Shown: positions 41,041 to 50,443, counted from the stretch's first letter. The stretch: DNA of 64,000 bases from JADKCL01 sp031424495 (GCA_031424495.1 JANPHP010000485.1:1-64000), one strand, 5' to 3'. The notes: generated by a model from the letters alone, not told the origin. Numbers and translations: made by a program.

Positions 41041-43017
41041 TCAGATCATCCCCCGCACCACCACATCCGCCAGCGCCATCACACTCATCATCGGGTTGAT
41101 GCCGGCGCTCGTTGGCATGAGGCTGCCGTCGGCGACGAATACCCCTTTGAGCCCCCGCAATTGGCCTGTCGGGTCGACGGGATGCCTTGCGGCATCGCTT
41201 CCCATCGCGCAGGTGCCCATTTGATGGGCTGTGAAGAGCGCAAATTGATTCGCCTTCCAGCCCCAGCCCGGCATCTGATCCAGCCAAGCATCCGCAGACA
41301 TTTTGCTGGTCGCGATATTATAGGTCTTGCGGGTCACGTGGGGGAATGTCACTTGGGCAGCACCCGCTGCGCGGTGGAGCTCAAATGCATGTCGCATTCC
41401 CAAAAGCAAATGGTTGCGGTCATAAGCCGATAGCCGGTAATCCACGACGGGATGCCCCGCCTTGTCGACCGTGACCTGCCCCCCAAACTTGTCGCGCGTG
41501 AGCACGATAAATGCAGCCAAGTGCGCCGAGTCCGTCACATTGCCCACATGCTGCTGCGGATTTTCCCAAGCCAAGGCCATGGCCCCGACACCCGGGTGCA
41601 GCGGTGGCGTCTCCACCCAATGCCCATAATTGCCGTCGCGCTGAATGTACTCCTTGTTCACAGCGCTCATCATCACCCCAAACCAGGGCTTGATTGGCTC
41701 CGCATATCGGCCCGTCACACCCACCGTCGGATGAAAAAACAGGTTTTTTCCAATAGCAGGGTGGGCGATGCCGCTGCGCAGCAAAATCGCAGGCGTATGG
41801 ATGCTGCCCCCTGCGAGCACGACGCGCGGCGCCTGCACCTGCAAGCGCACTTGCCGCCCCTCAGGCGTGGTCACCAGCGCCTCGACGCCCGTCGCGTGGC
41901 CGAGCGACTGTGTCACCGTGCGCACCTCTGCGCCCACGACCGTGCGCGCGCCCTTGTCCGATGCTCGTTGGATGTAGGTGGTGAGCGTTCCGCGCTTGTT
42001 GCCACGGCGGCAACCCATGCCGCAGTAGCCGCAACTGTCGGTGCCAGGATGCGCGGCGCAACCCTCAACATTGCGTGCGATGACCGCAACCGATTGCTTC
42101 AATTTTTCCGAACCCCTCCACAAGGCTGCATTCTGAGGATTGTTCGGCGAATTGTCGGCATTTACAAAAGAAGCGGCCTGCACGCGGGTCATGCTTTTGG
42201 CATATTCCCCATCGGTGGCAAAGGCGAGGCCGTGGTCGCGCGCCCATTCATCCAGCACATAATCTGGCGTCTCAAATGCACCCGTCCAATTGATCGTGGT
42301 GCCGCCGCCGAGGCAGCTGCCCGCGTAAATCGTGACGCCGCCGTCGCTCGTCTGGAAAGCCCCTTGCTTGTCATAAGTCTTGCGGATCATCTCCGACTCA
42401 TGCTCCGTGAATTCCTCCCCACTCAAAAACGGCCCTTTCTCCAACAAAATCACATCCAGCCCCGCCTCCGCCAACAAACCAGCCGCCAATCCGCCGCCGG
42501 CCCCACTGCCCACGATCACCACATCGCATTTCAAAACCGTGTCTTGTGTGATCTTCAAGGGACGAATGCTGGACTTCGGACCTGCCTGCGAACCCAGTGC
42601 GCCCACGTAATCGATGGACGCCCAGGCAGGATGCTGACCTCCATTGTGGCTGCCGTAATGCAAAAACAGCGTGAGTTTTTTGAGCATCGCAAATGCCTTG
42701 CGCAAGAGGTTGAGCCTGCTGCCCATCCACTTTTGCAAAATGCGCGCCCGTTGCTCGACAGGCATCGCCCGAAAAGCCGCCCAACTGCCACCAAAAAGCA
42801 GTCCAGCAATCTTGGAATTGAGCAAGCCCAGCAATTCCCGGAACTCGGCCTGCTCGGAGAGGTTTTGCGTGGCCATCATTTCCAAGATTTGCCCAGCGAC
42901 ATCAAAATCCTTGGGAACGGCCACTAGGGGTGCCGATGCAGGATCAGACAGCGGGAGGAAGGCTTCACAGGCAGCCTCAAGGGCCGCACGTTCTTCAGGA
43001 CTGACTACAAATGGCAT
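41041..43017 (-). CDS. GMC-family FAD alcohol oxidase (long-chain fatty alcohol oxidase-like)
   Basis: A 658-residue flavoprotein. Residues 1-125 form a helical N-terminal region (SPEERAALEAACEAFLP) as in long-chain fatty alcohol oxidases. The FAD-binding Rossmann motif is VVIVGSGAGGGLAAGLLAEAG, with VILLEKG. The GMC block GSCLGGGTTINWTG and a Cys-rich loop DSCGYCGMGCRRGNKRG follow. The C-terminal GMC block is HQMGTCAMG...RGLKGVFVADGSLMPTS with INPMMSVMALAD. These enzymes oxidise primary or sterol alcohols using FAD. The Cys-rich loop could bind a metal or Fe-S cluster, but that is inference. It is a single gene with no signal peptide. Confidence 0.92.
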   Translation of the reverse strand: MPFVVSPEERAALEAACEAFLPLSDPASAPLVAVPKDFDVAGQILEMMATQNLSEQAEFRELLGLLNSKIAGLLFGGSWAAFRAMPVEQRARILQKWMGSRLNLLRKAFAMLKKLTLFLHYGSHNGGQHPAWASIDYVGALGSQAGPKSSIRPLKITQDTVLKCDVVIVGSGAGGGLAAGLLAEAGLDVILLEKGPFLSGEEFTEHESEMIRKTYDKQGAFQTSDGGVTIYAGSCLGGGTTINWTGAFETPDYVLDEWARDHGLAFATDGEYAKSMTRVQAASFVNADNSPNNPQNAALWRGSEKLKQSVAVIARNVEGCAAHPGTDSCGYCGMGCRRGNKRGTLTTYIQRASDKGARTVVGAEVRTVTQSLGHATGVEALVTTPEGRQVRLQVQAPRVVLAGGSIHTPAILLRSGIAHPAIGKNLFFHPTVGVTGRYAEPIKPWFGVMMSAVNKEYIQRDGNYGHWVETPPLHPGVGAMALAWENPQQHVGNVTDSAHLAAFIVLTRDKFGGQVTVDKAGHPVVDYRLSAYDRNHLLLGMRHAFELHRAAGAAQVTFPHVTRKTYNIATSKMSADAWLDQMPGWGWKANQFALFTAHQMGTCAMGSDAARHPVDPTGQLRGLKGVFVADGSLMPTSAGINPMMSVMALADVVVRGMI

Positions 43018-43034
43018 AAGCTGATGGCCGCAGA

Positions 43035-43154
43035 CTAGGCAAACCTCAGCGAATATACATCTGAAAGGTAATTGCTGAGTACATGCCAGTGCTCGCCACG
43101 GTCGCTGGAGAGAAATACATTGCCGGTGGTAACCTTAAAAAGTAAATTAGAAAC
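43035..43154 (-). pseudogene. C-terminal remnant of a BNR/sialidase-like repeat protein
   Basis: About 39 residues read TTGNVFLSSDRGEHWHVLSNYL then SDVYSLRFA and a stop. This is the last BNR-type repeat of a glycosidase or photosystem-stability-like beta-propeller (xxSDRGxxWxxL). Immediately upstream on the coding strand the sequence changes into a dispersed repeat element, so the gene was cut at that point. No start codon or preceding repeats remain. Confidence 0.6.
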
Positions 43155-43156
43155 GG

Positions 43157-43199
43157 TGTCATGCCGACCGAATCGACTGATGTAGCGGAGGCATCTTCC
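43157..43199. repeat. dispersed palindromic repeat, copy 1
   Basis: Begins TGTCATGCCGACCGAATC and ends GCGGAGGCATCTTCC. It is the inverted counterpart of the element at 43422-43468. GTCATGC...GCATCT sequences of this sort are dispersed in many Bacteroidota genomes. This copy sits exactly at the break of the BNR remnant. Confidence 0.65.
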
Positions 43200-43421
43200 G
43201 AGCAGATACAGGTCGCGCACACAAGGCCTGCATAGAAGTCGCGCTTGCAAGTTCGCCGTGATGATTGCTTTTTTGGGCAATGCCGTGCCTTTTTTGTGGC
43301 TCTGACGACGTTGCTACGGAAATTTCCTGAAATCTAATCAGCAGCTCACGTTACCTAAATAGTTGAAGAAATCCGGTTTCAAGGGAAAGTAAGGCCGCAG
43401 TGTAGGTGGTGTATCGTTACT

Positions 43422-43468
43422 GAAGATGCCTCCGCTTCTCCGCCGCGGCAGATCCGGTCGGCATGACA
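43422..43468. repeat. dispersed palindromic repeat, copy 2 (inverted)
   Basis: Begins GAAGATGCCTCCGC and ends CCGGTCGGCATGACA, complementary to copy 1 at both ends (14 and 14 or more bases), with a different middle. It touches the stop codon of the lipoprotein gene to its right. The 222 bp between the copies hold no gene. Confidence 0.65.
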
Positions 43469-43470
43469 AC

Positions 43471-44109
43471 TTATTTCCCATTCACCAAGGTCGAAGCCGA
43501 CTTGGTCAGCGTCGCCTTGAAAGGCAGGGCTTTGGGGGTCTTGGTCCATTCGCCGACGAGCTCTACGCCATCTGCGGTCGCGGTCGCGCCTTGGATGTTC
43601 ATTTCGAGCTTTTCTTTGCTGGTTTGGCTGGCCCAATAAGACTTGGACTCATCCATGTAGCCGCCGTAGACGATCATGCTGGCATTGCTCGGGCGGGTGC
43701 TGAAATTCACCAAAAAGACGCTGAGACCGTTGCCGGCATCCATCAATTTGGAGCTGGTCTGCACAAATTCGACCTCTTCGGGCATTTCTTTGAGAATGCC
43801 TTGCGCAAAAAGCACGATCGATTCACGGCTGATGATTTGGTCCAGCCATTCGGGCAATGGAGTGTTCACAGGAATAAGCTTCGTTGCAGCGACTTTGAGG
43901 CCTTTTTCTTCGGAAATCGTAACTGCTTTACCAAACAGCGCATCTTCAAGTTCGTTCACTGGAAAATCTTGGGGCTCCACGTGCACAACCTGTGTGGTAT
44001 CGAGTGAATCTTTGCTCTTGTCACCGTCTTGCGTGCCGCCCTTGCAGCCTGTGGCCCAGATCAGTGTGCTTGCGAGTGCAAAAGTCGAGAGCAAAATGCG
44101 TGCTTGCAT
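43471..44109 (-). CDS. putative lipoprotein
   Basis: A 212-residue protein. It starts MQARILLSTFALASTLIW and has lipobox ATGC followed by KGGTQDGDKSKDS, an acidic and Lys-rich stretch that may direct surface exposure. The mature protein has a helical part (LPEWLDQIISRESIVLFAQGILKEMPEE) and a beta-rich end (LSVFLVNFSTRP, SMIVYGGYMDESKSYW, GATATADGVELVGEWTKTP). No family is recognised. It is transcribed away from the neighbouring lipoprotein gene. Confidence 0.78.
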   Translation of the reverse strand: MQARILLSTFALASTLIWATGCKGGTQDGDKSKDSLDTTQVVHVEPQDFPVNELEDALFGKAVTISEEKGLKVAATKLIPVNTPLPEWLDQIISRESIVLFAQGILKEMPEEVEFVQTSSKLMDAGNGLSVFLVNFSTRPSNASMIVYGGYMDESKSYWASQTSKEKLEMNIQGATATADGVELVGEWTKTPKALPFKATLTKSASTLVNGK

Positions 44110-44342
44110 GAATTTCATAGGGTCAAATTATTTTTTTCAGGCCAAATGTACCGTTTTGAGGCGTTTTTAGAAAATCTTTCAACTTTTTTTATGACGCGAT
44201 TAAACCATGTCTACCTCGTCTAGTCAAAGCAGCAGATTCGGCAGGAAGGCCACTCGCTGACCGCCCGCCGAATCGACCAATCGTTTGGCCAAACGTGTTT
44301 CAATTCTGATTTTCTATCATTGAACTAGAAAGCATAAGCAGT

Positions 44343-45164
44343 ATGAAAAAGCACATCGTAAAATTCGCAGCCCTCGCCTTTGTCATGTCGCTCTTCGTGA
44401 CATCCTGCCAAAAGGACGCTGTCGAAGCCAATGACACGCAGATCTCTGGCGCCCAATCATCCTCAGAAACCTCGGGCATGGTCGAGGACATGGGAGATGA
44501 AGCAGAATTTCGCATGGCCCCCAATACGCCGATCACAGGTTGCCCCGCAATCTCCTCTGCCGTACCCCAAGGCACCTTCCCCAACACGATCACGATCGAC
44601 TTTGGCACCGGTTGCACCGGCCAAAACGGCCGCTTGATCGCTGGCAAAATCATTATCGAGATCACCGGCGGCTACTTCACCCAAGGCGCAGTGCGCACCG
44701 CCCATACCGATGGCCTCACCGTCGATGGCAATAGCCTCGAATACACCCGCACCGTCACCAACATGGGCCTGAATGCCAGCGATCAGATGTACTGGACCGT
44801 CGAGGTCTCGGGCACCCGCACCAAAGCCGCCGATGGCAAGACTGCCACCTGGACTGCAAGCCGTGTGCGCACCATGATCGAGGGCCAAGCTACGACCGAA
44901 GATATGCTGGACGATACCTATGAAATCACGGGCAGCGGTACGGGAACCTGCCACATGGGCAAAACATTCACCAGCACCATCACCACGCCCCTCATCAAAC
45001 GCGCTGATTGCCAGTGGGTCGTGAGCGGTGTCGAGGAAATCACCGGTGAAGGCCGCAGAGGCAACCGCAGCTTGGACTTTGGCGACGGCACCTGCGACGA
45101 CAAAGGCACCGTCACCCTCTCCAATGGCGACACCCGCGAAATCACCTTGCATCGCCCACGGTAA
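44343..45164 (+). CDS. putative lipoprotein
   Basis: A 273-residue protein with a signal peptide II (MSLFVTSC, then QKD). An acidic Ser/Glu linker (residues 25-60) precedes a beta-rich domain. The pattern includes CPAISSAVPQGTFPNTITIDFGTGC and later LDFGDGTCDDKGTVTLSNGD, each with a paired Cys and an FG(T/D)G(T)C turn, so the two ends appear related and may be disulfide-linked. This type of repeated FG.GTC beta domain is found in uncharacterised Bacteroidota lipoproteins. The function is unknown. It ends in a strong terminator. Confidence 0.8.
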   Translation: MKKHIVKFAALAFVMSLFVTSCQKDAVEANDTQISGAQSSSETSGMVEDMGDEAEFRMAPNTPITGCPAISSAVPQGTFPNTITIDFGTGCTGQNGRLIAGKIIIEITGGYFTQGAVRTAHTDGLTVDGNSLEYTRTVTNMGLNASDQMYWTVEVSGTRTKAADGKTATWTASRVRTMIEGQATTEDMLDDTYEITGSGTGTCHMGKTFTSTITTPLIKRADCQWVVSGVEEITGEGRRGNRSLDFGDGTCDDKGTVTLSNGDTREITLHRPR

Positions 45165-45189
45165 AATTTGAGAGCAGAGTAGTGTTTTG

Positions 45190-45222
45190 GATCGGTCCCT
45201 TCGCAGGGGCCGATCGTTTTTT
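45190..45222 (+). terminator. rho-independent terminator
   Basis: A ten-bp stem GATCGGTCCC / GGGGCCGATC with one G-T pair, loop TTCGCA, followed by six T, 25 bases after the lipoprotein gene. Confidence 0.92.
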
Positions 45223-45277
45223 GTCGCCGCCGATCCATTGTATCGTCGAGGCACTCCCAAATGTCGACCGTAAAACT

Positions 45278-45285
45278 TATATTTG
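45278..45285 (+). promoter_or_regulatory. -7 promoter element of the FKBP gene
   Basis: TATATTTG, a perfect TAnnTTTG match, with a start codon 29 bases beyond its end, so this mRNA would have a short leader. No convincing -33 TTG is seen at the expected distance. Confidence 0.5.
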
Positions 45286-45314
45286 CGGCCATCAAAAAGA
45301 TAAATGTGATTGCA

Positions 45315-46022
45315 ATGAAATATTCTCTTTCAACTCTTTTGCTTTGCTTGCTCGCCTTTCAATTCGGCTTTGCCCAGACAGCTCCCAAGCCTGCAAAACC
45401 GATTGCCCTCAAAACCAACCAAGACAGTGTCGGCTATGCCATCGGCATGGACATCGGCAACAACCTGAAAAAACAAGGTATTGAAGTGTCTATGGAGGCA
45501 CTCAAAAAGGGCATGGAAGATGCCTATGCCACGAAGCCGACGCAACTCACCGAAGATCAAGTGCGCCAGGTGATGGCCGTGTTTCAGCGGAATATGCAAC
45601 TGAAGCAGGAGAAGGAAAAAGCAGCAGCTCAAGAAGCCAACAAGAAAAAAGGTGCCGATTTTCTTGCCCAAAACAAGACTCGCCCCGGCGTGATCGTACT
45701 CCCGAATGGGCTGCAATATGAAGTGATCAAAGAGGGCACGGGCCGTCAGCCGCTCGCGACCGACCAAGTCACCACCCACTACCATGGTACACTGATCGAC
45801 GGCACTGTCTTTGACAGCTCGGTCGACCGTGGCGAACCTGCGACATTTCCTGTGAATGGTGTGATCCAAGCTTGGCAGACCATCCTCCCGATGATGAAAG
45901 AAGGCGGCAAAGTGCGCATCGTTTCTCCGTCAGAGTTGGCATACGGCGCGCAAGGCGCAGGTCCAAAGATTGGCCCCAACGCAGTGCTGATCTTTGAGAT
46001 CGAGCTCATCAAAGTCAATTGA
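45315..46022 (+). CDS. FKBP-type peptidyl-prolyl cis-trans isomerase
   Basis: A 235-residue exported isomerase. The signal peptide MKYSLSTLLLCLLAFQFGFAQ fixes the start. About residues 30-120 form the dimerising FKBP_N region (DSVGYAIGMDIGNNLKKQGIE then helices rich in Lys/Glu/Gln). Residues 125-235 form the FKBP catalytic domain (GLQYEVIKEGTGRQP, VTTHYHGTLIDGTVFDSSVDRGEP, VIQAWQTILPMMKEGGK, LAYG). This is the Mip/FkpA architecture of periplasmic chaperones that speed proline isomerisation during envelope-protein folding. Flanking terminators make it a single-gene unit. Confidence 0.96.
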   Translation: MKYSLSTLLLCLLAFQFGFAQTAPKPAKPIALKTNQDSVGYAIGMDIGNNLKKQGIEVSMEALKKGMEDAYATKPTQLTEDQVRQVMAVFQRNMQLKQEKEKAAAQEANKKKGADFLAQNKTRPGVIVLPNGLQYEVIKEGTGRQPLATDQVTTHYHGTLIDGTVFDSSVDRGEPATFPVNGVIQAWQTILPMMKEGGKVRIVSPSELAYGAQGAGPKIGPNAVLIFEIELIKVN

Positions 46023-46044
46023 TCTAGCTTTTGCCTGATCTGCG

Positions 46045-46100
46045 ATCGGCCACCTCTCCCACTTGCCGCAACGGCGTGTGGAGGAGGTGGCCGATTTTTG
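46045..46100 (+). terminator. terminator after the FKBP gene
   Basis: Stem ATCGGCCACCTC / GAGGTGGCCGAT, with part of the loop also able to pair, followed by TTTTTG. It lies 23 bases after the stop codon. Confidence 0.88.
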
Positions 46101-46178
46101 TTGGGGGGGCAGTGGGCACGTGCGACCATTGAACAAGATCGTCCCGCCGCGATGTACCATTCTTCAATTCAACGATGG

Positions 46179-46829
46179 TTATTCGTTGGCCAAAACCATG
46201 TTTGCGATCACCGTTTGGTGGTGCGCGAAGTGGTTGAGTGTGAGCATCAGCATCTCCCGTAGCGTCACCAAGCCGATATAGGGGAATGGCAATTGCAGAT
46301 CGTCGAGTTGCGCCTCGTCATAATTGCCGATGAGCGTGATCAGTGCCTTGCATTGCCCCATCAAAACCGCCACAACTTCTTCCTGTGTCGTCTTGTCTGC
46401 GGTGGGCAATTTGTCGGGCAACCCAGGAAATTGTGAGCCTGTGAGGGCATAAAAATCTGCACCGACTTTTTCATTCGCTGCAGAATGGAGCACTGCATTC
46501 TCTTCTGCACCCGTTGTGGTCTTGGGAACAAATGCAGGCAGCGTTTTCCATCCTGTCCCGGTCGTGGCCGCCTTGTAATCGGCCCAAAAATCGGCTTGGC
46601 TGCGCGAAGCCCTGCCCGAATGACCCCAACGTTCTGCAAATGCAGCCGGCTGCTTGAGCAAATTCGTCACCGGCAACAGGGTCAGCGTGAGGTGTTGTAG
46701 GTGCTCGCAAGGCGACCAAGCCTCGGCATTTTCCCTGCGAAAAAAATCTGAACGACCCATTTGCGCAGCATAGGTCGACATTGTTGAAAATTCAAACTCC
46801 AATTGGGTGAGCAGCAGTTGCGTTTCCAT
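46179..46829 (-). CDS. DinB-superfamily protein
   Basis: A 216-residue helical-bundle protein. WSPCEHLQHLTLTLLPV near the start and LTLNHFAHHQTVIANMV near the end supply the three His positions of the DinB/YfiT-like metal site. Members bind zinc or nickel and often act as thiol transferases or in stress responses, although most are uncharacterised. The ATG giving METQLLLTQLE is preferred to one five codons earlier. It lies 80 bases downstream of a Crp-family gene in the same direction and may be its target or co-transcribed. Confidence 0.85.
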   Translation of the reverse strand: METQLLLTQLEFEFSTMSTYAAQMGRSDFFRRENAEAWSPCEHLQHLTLTLLPVTNLLKQPAAFAERWGHSGRASRSQADFWADYKAATTGTGWKTLPAFVPKTTTGAEENAVLHSAANEKVGADFYALTGSQFPGLPDKLPTADKTTQEEVVAVLMGQCKALITLIGNYDEAQLDDLQLPFPYIGLVTLREMLMLTLNHFAHHQTVIANMVLANE

Positions 46830-46908
46830 CGTATTGTGTCTCAATTGTGATCAAAAACCTTGTGAATTGAAACCAAATGTAGGCCGCGCAATCTGCCGAA
46901 AAATTAAC

Positions 46909-47505
46909 CTAGGTTACATTCTGCTGAGGCTTTGCCAGTTTTTTGCGCAGGCGGCTCAGGCTTTCCCTTTCGATGCCGAGGTAGGAAGCGATATGAAACA
47001 GTGGCACCTTCTCAAACAACCATGGCCGCTTTTGCAAGAGCTTGAGGTAACGCTCCTCTGCGCTGAGAAACATGAGGTTCTCGGTGCGCTGCTCGGCCAA
47101 GACATACACCTTTTCAGCGATGATGCGTCCAAACTGTTGCCAAGCCATCGAGCTCTTGTAGGCATTTTGTAGGGCCTCATTGGAAATGGTAATGAGCTTG
47201 CAATCCTCAAGGGCTTGGATATAATATTTGCCTTGGTTTTGGAGAATGAAGCTTTGGTAGGAGACCACAAAATCATTTTCAAAGAAAAATTGCAGATTGA
47301 TCTCCTTGCCACGATCGTTGATGTAATACATGCGCAAAACACCCTCCTCGACAAATGCCAAATCGGTGCAGACATCACCCGCTTGCACAAAAAACTCCTT
47401 GGCCTTGAGCTGCAAGGGATGTCGACTGTTGCTGAAATAGAGATCACAATCCGGCAAGGGAATGGTGGTGATGCGTTCGACTTTTGCCCTCAACTTGGTA
47501 GCCAT
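46909..47505 (-). CDS. Crp/Fnr-family transcription regulator
   Basis: A 198-residue protein with a cyclic-nucleotide-binding-like beta roll (about 25-115, for example LAFVEEGVLRMYYINDRGKEINLQFFFENDFV) and a C-terminal winged helix (FHIASYLGIERESLSRLRKKL, the recognition helix). There is no Fnr-type Cys cluster. The FENDFVVSYQSFI block is typical of the Bacteroidota Crp-like group that carries no obvious ligand site. It probably regulates the adjacent DinB gene or itself. Its divergent partner is the LOG-like gene on the other side. Confidence 0.93.
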   Translation of the reverse strand: MATKLRAKVERITTIPLPDCDLYFSNSRHPLQLKAKEFFVQAGDVCTDLAFVEEGVLRMYYINDRGKEINLQFFFENDFVVSYQSFILQNQGKYYIQALEDCKLITISNEALQNAYKSSMAWQQFGRIIAEKVYVLAEQRTENLMFLSAEERYLKLLQKRPWLFEKVPLFHIASYLGIERESLSRLRKKLAKPQQNVT

Positions 47506-47717
47506 ATTCTGTCTCGATGATTGGGTGTGGCATCGTCCACGGTAGCGTACAAAGCCAATTTCGCAATTTTTGAGGCGAATAACAAACAGCGTTCATCGCT
47601 GTGGAACTTCTAAAGCCCCTCGTAAGCGTGTACATCAGGCAAAAAAATGGGAGCAGGGTCTTGCTCATCGTGTTTTTTTGTTTCTTGCAGTCGATCACAG
47701 CGTAATATTGGTTGACT

Positions 47718-48851
47718 ATGGTAAAATTCAGGCCCCTCAAGGACCGCTATATCAAGAGCATCAAATCCTTGAATGCATTTTTGGAGCTGCGTGGCTCACT
47801 TGCCAATTGCACTTTGGTAGATTTGGATTTCACAGCCAATGTCGTCGATTGGATGCAAGTGCAAATCGAACACACCACCTTTTTGGGATGTGCATTTCGC
47901 TCGGTGGACGAAATGATCTTGCGGGAGAAAGGGGCATTCATTTACCCACGCCATCCCGATCTTGCCTACAATCCCTACCGCAAGGCGCTTTATACTTGGC
48001 AAGAATTGATGGAGGGCTTTAGCCCCGAAAATGATGGCAGCCTCGACCTCGCGATCTTCCAGCAATTTTCAGAATGCCGCTACAATCCCAGCATCAATGA
48101 GGCGCTCAATCAACGCATCCACGACCACGCGATTGACGAGGCCCTGCGCAGCTTGCTCAAATATGACGCCGAGGGCATGACCGAGAAACGCTGCATCGGC
48201 ATCATGGGCGGGCACGGCACCAAACGCAGCGACGATTGTTACCGCAAGGTCGCCCACACAGCGCTAATGCTCACGCAAGCGGGCTTTTTTGTGGCCTCAG
48301 GCGGAGGCCCAGGCATCATGGAGGCCGCAAACCTCGGTGCATGGATGGCTAATTATACTGCTGCAGATTTGAACGTTGCGATCGCCATATTGTGCCGAGC
48401 TCCACATTTCAACGACATCGGCTATTTTGATGCTGCAAAAGCTGTGCTTGCGCAATATCCAGACGGCCGGGAGAGCTTGGCGATCCCGACTTGGTATTAT
48501 GGTCATGAGCCCAGCAATTTGTTTGCGACGGCCATCGCCAAATATTTCAGCAATAGCATCCGCGAGGATACACTCTTGGCTGTGAGCCTGCACGGGGTAG
48601 TTTTTGCGCCGGGAAGTGCCGGCACCACCCAAGAGATTTTTATGGAGGCCACCCAAAACCATTACGCCACCTTCAATTACTACAGTCCCATGGTCTTTTT
48701 GGGCCGCAATCGATACGAAACCGAGACGATGATCTATGCGCTGGTGCAGCAGCTTTCGGCAGGGCAACCCTACCATGAATTGTTGCACCTGGCCGACGAG
48801 GCCGAGGAAGTCTTGGACTTTTTGCTGCGGCATGGGCCCATGAAGCGGTGA
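47718..48851 (+). CDS. LOG/lysine-decarboxylase-like Rossmann-fold protein
   Basis: A 377-residue cytosolic protein. The central domain contains IGIMGGHGTKRSDD and GFFVASGGGPGIMEAANLGA, and a C-terminal PGSAGTTQEIFMEATQNHY in place of the PGGxGTxxE motif that defines cytokinin-riboside monophosphate phosphoribohydrolases (LOG) and related nucleotide glycosidases. The Gly-to-Ser change keeps the Thr and the catalytic-like Glu. An additional N-terminal domain of about 140 residues distinguishes it from plain LOG proteins. The ATG at 47718 is preferred to the TTG two codons earlier. The substrate is uncertain. Confidence 0.85.
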   Translation: MVKFRPLKDRYIKSIKSLNAFLELRGSLANCTLVDLDFTANVVDWMQVQIEHTTFLGCAFRSVDEMILREKGAFIYPRHPDLAYNPYRKALYTWQELMEGFSPENDGSLDLAIFQQFSECRYNPSINEALNQRIHDHAIDEALRSLLKYDAEGMTEKRCIGIMGGHGTKRSDDCYRKVAHTALMLTQAGFFVASGGGPGIMEAANLGAWMANYTAADLNVAIAILCRAPHFNDIGYFDAAKAVLAQYPDGRESLAIPTWYYGHEPSNLFATAIAKYFSNSIREDTLLAVSLHGVVFAPGSAGTTQEIFMEATQNHYATFNYYSPMVFLGRNRYETETMIYALVQQLSAGQPYHELLHLADEAEEVLDFLLRHGPMKR

Positions 48852-48874
48852 GGGGGGCACTAAAGAATTCCGGA

Positions 48875-50443
48875 TTATCCTTTTGCTACTTTGGTTTTCA
48901 AGAATTCCGAAATTGCGCTGGTAGCACCGTTGATTCGATCATCAACCCCTAGATATGGCAATCGCAATATGACTTCATTCATTCTGCCAAGTCTTGCAAG
49001 TGCTTTGAGATTCAAAATCAAGGAGTAATCTGTCAAATAGCTCTGTGTCCAATCAATCAAATCAAAGATGGCAACCGACGCGGCATCGTTCTTCCACCGA
49101 CATTGTGTAAATCGCATGAGGCCCGAGATCGAACTATATTTGATAGGTTTCCCTTGGTTTACGAACTTCTGCAAGATCTCTTGAAATGCATCTTCCAAGC
49201 GATTTGGCTGGCCCAGTTTGGATTTTTCCCATTCCAAAAACAGACCAAGTTCCCAATCGCGAATAGGAGACAATCTCATAATCAGACTGTTCAAAGCATC
49301 ATGCAAAGCAAGATTCCCATGGTGTGCCAAGGCGGGAACGAGTCGTGGCCAATAGATATCCCTTTCAGATTCAAGTTCGGTGAGCGTACATTGGAGATCC
49401 CAGCGATTGATCCAAGCAAAGACCAGGTAACGATAGGTAATTTGAATTTTGAGATCAGCTCCATCACACTCTTGCATTGTGTCGATACGCGCGACCCATT
49501 GTAGTATATACTCCATTTCTTGTGGCGGCGCACAACTAGCATAAGTCGCCAAGGCAACAAAATTTACTGCCTTTCCCATCAGCGGAAGGTCTGTGAACCT
49601 TTCTAGGTAGTGCGCTTTGAGAAGGTGGGTATCGTTCGTTTCAATGAGCTGCTCACAGAGCGTTAGCATCAAAGAATCATACGATAGCGGCGCAGACACA
49701 ATAATTCGAATAGCCAAAGGTATGTCCCTGAGCAATGCTGCAGCTCGAACGCCGAGGACTTGGAATACGTTCTCTTTTGTATCTGGATAATCTCCTACGT
49801 ATGTCCCTATTAATGCCCAGAATTCAACTTCTAACCCTCGCGAAAGTAGAGCATGAACAAAGCCATGGTCATTGTAAAAATTGATATTGACAGGATCCAA
49901 GTGAGCGATGATCTGCCGAAGGCGATCGATTGAATTGCACTCGGCAAAACTTTTGATTGCATCGATTGCCTCCCAATAATTGTAGTGCCGATCCAGATCG
50001 ATTTGATCGAAGTACTGATTCATTTTCTGAAAATCACCTCGATCAAAGGCCAGTTTACCCAAATCACAACAATACTGATTGCGATGTTGCGTTGCCATTT
50101 CAAATTCTCCCAAAGACATACTTACAGCGAGGGCATCTGCAAATTTTTCCTCCCATTCCAGCGCCTTTTCTGCCATTTTCTGGCGCCCAAAGGCTTTTGC
50201 GAGACTTCTTGCCAAAGGGGTCTGTTCGTATGATCCAGTGATCAATGGCCAATAACTTTCAGCCCATAAAGTGAATCCTGCATCGGCAATAGCATGGCCA
50301 ATACCAGAATTTGCACGACTAACCCAGCTCTCATAACTTATGTAGCTTTCGATGGAAGCCCTTTCCTCATCATTCAATGTCAGTGTCAATTCGATCAAGG
50401 CATTCAAATCGATTCTGTCTTGTTCTGATAGAGAATTTTCCAT
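48875..50443 (-). CDS. large helical-repeat protein of unknown function
   Basis: A 522-residue protein without signal peptide or membrane segment. It is almost entirely alpha-helical, with pairs of amphipathic helices such as RSLAKAFGRQKMAEKALEWE, AFDRGDFQKMNQYFDQI and HALLSRGLEVEFWALIGTY, suggesting a TPR- or HEAT-type solenoid. It lies 38 bases downstream of a membrane pore-like gene and the T9SS esterase gene on the same strand. No catalytic motif or family is recognised. It is lower in GC than most neighbours, so it may have been acquired more recently. Confidence 0.75.
   Translation of the reverse strand: MENSLSEQDRIDLNALIELTLTLNDEERASIESYISYESWVSRANSGIGHAIADAGFTLWAESYWPLITGSYEQTPLARSLAKAFGRQKMAEKALEWEEKFADALAVSMSLGEFEMATQHRNQYCCDLGKLAFDRGDFQKMNQYFDQIDLDRHYNYWEAIDAIKSFAECNSIDRLRQIIAHLDPVNINFYNDHGFVHALLSRGLEVEFWALIGTYVGDYPDTKENVFQVLGVRAAALLRDIPLAIRIIVSAPLSYDSLMLTLCEQLIETNDTHLLKAHYLERFTDLPLMGKAVNFVALATYASCAPPQEMEYILQWVARIDTMQECDGADLKIQITYRYLVFAWINRWDLQCTLTELESERDIYWPRLVPALAHHGNLALHDALNSLIMRLSPIRDWELGLFLEWEKSKLGQPNRLEDAFQEILQKFVNQGKPIKYSSISGLMRFTQCRWKNDAASVAIFDLIDWTQSYLTDYSLILNLKALARLGRMNEVILRLPYLGVDDRINGATSAISEFLKTKVAKG

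Noticed and set aside
41452..42927. 491-residue plus-strand frame within the GMC oxidase
   Set aside because: It is Arg/His-rich and lacks structure, opposite a gene with clear FAD and GMC motifs.
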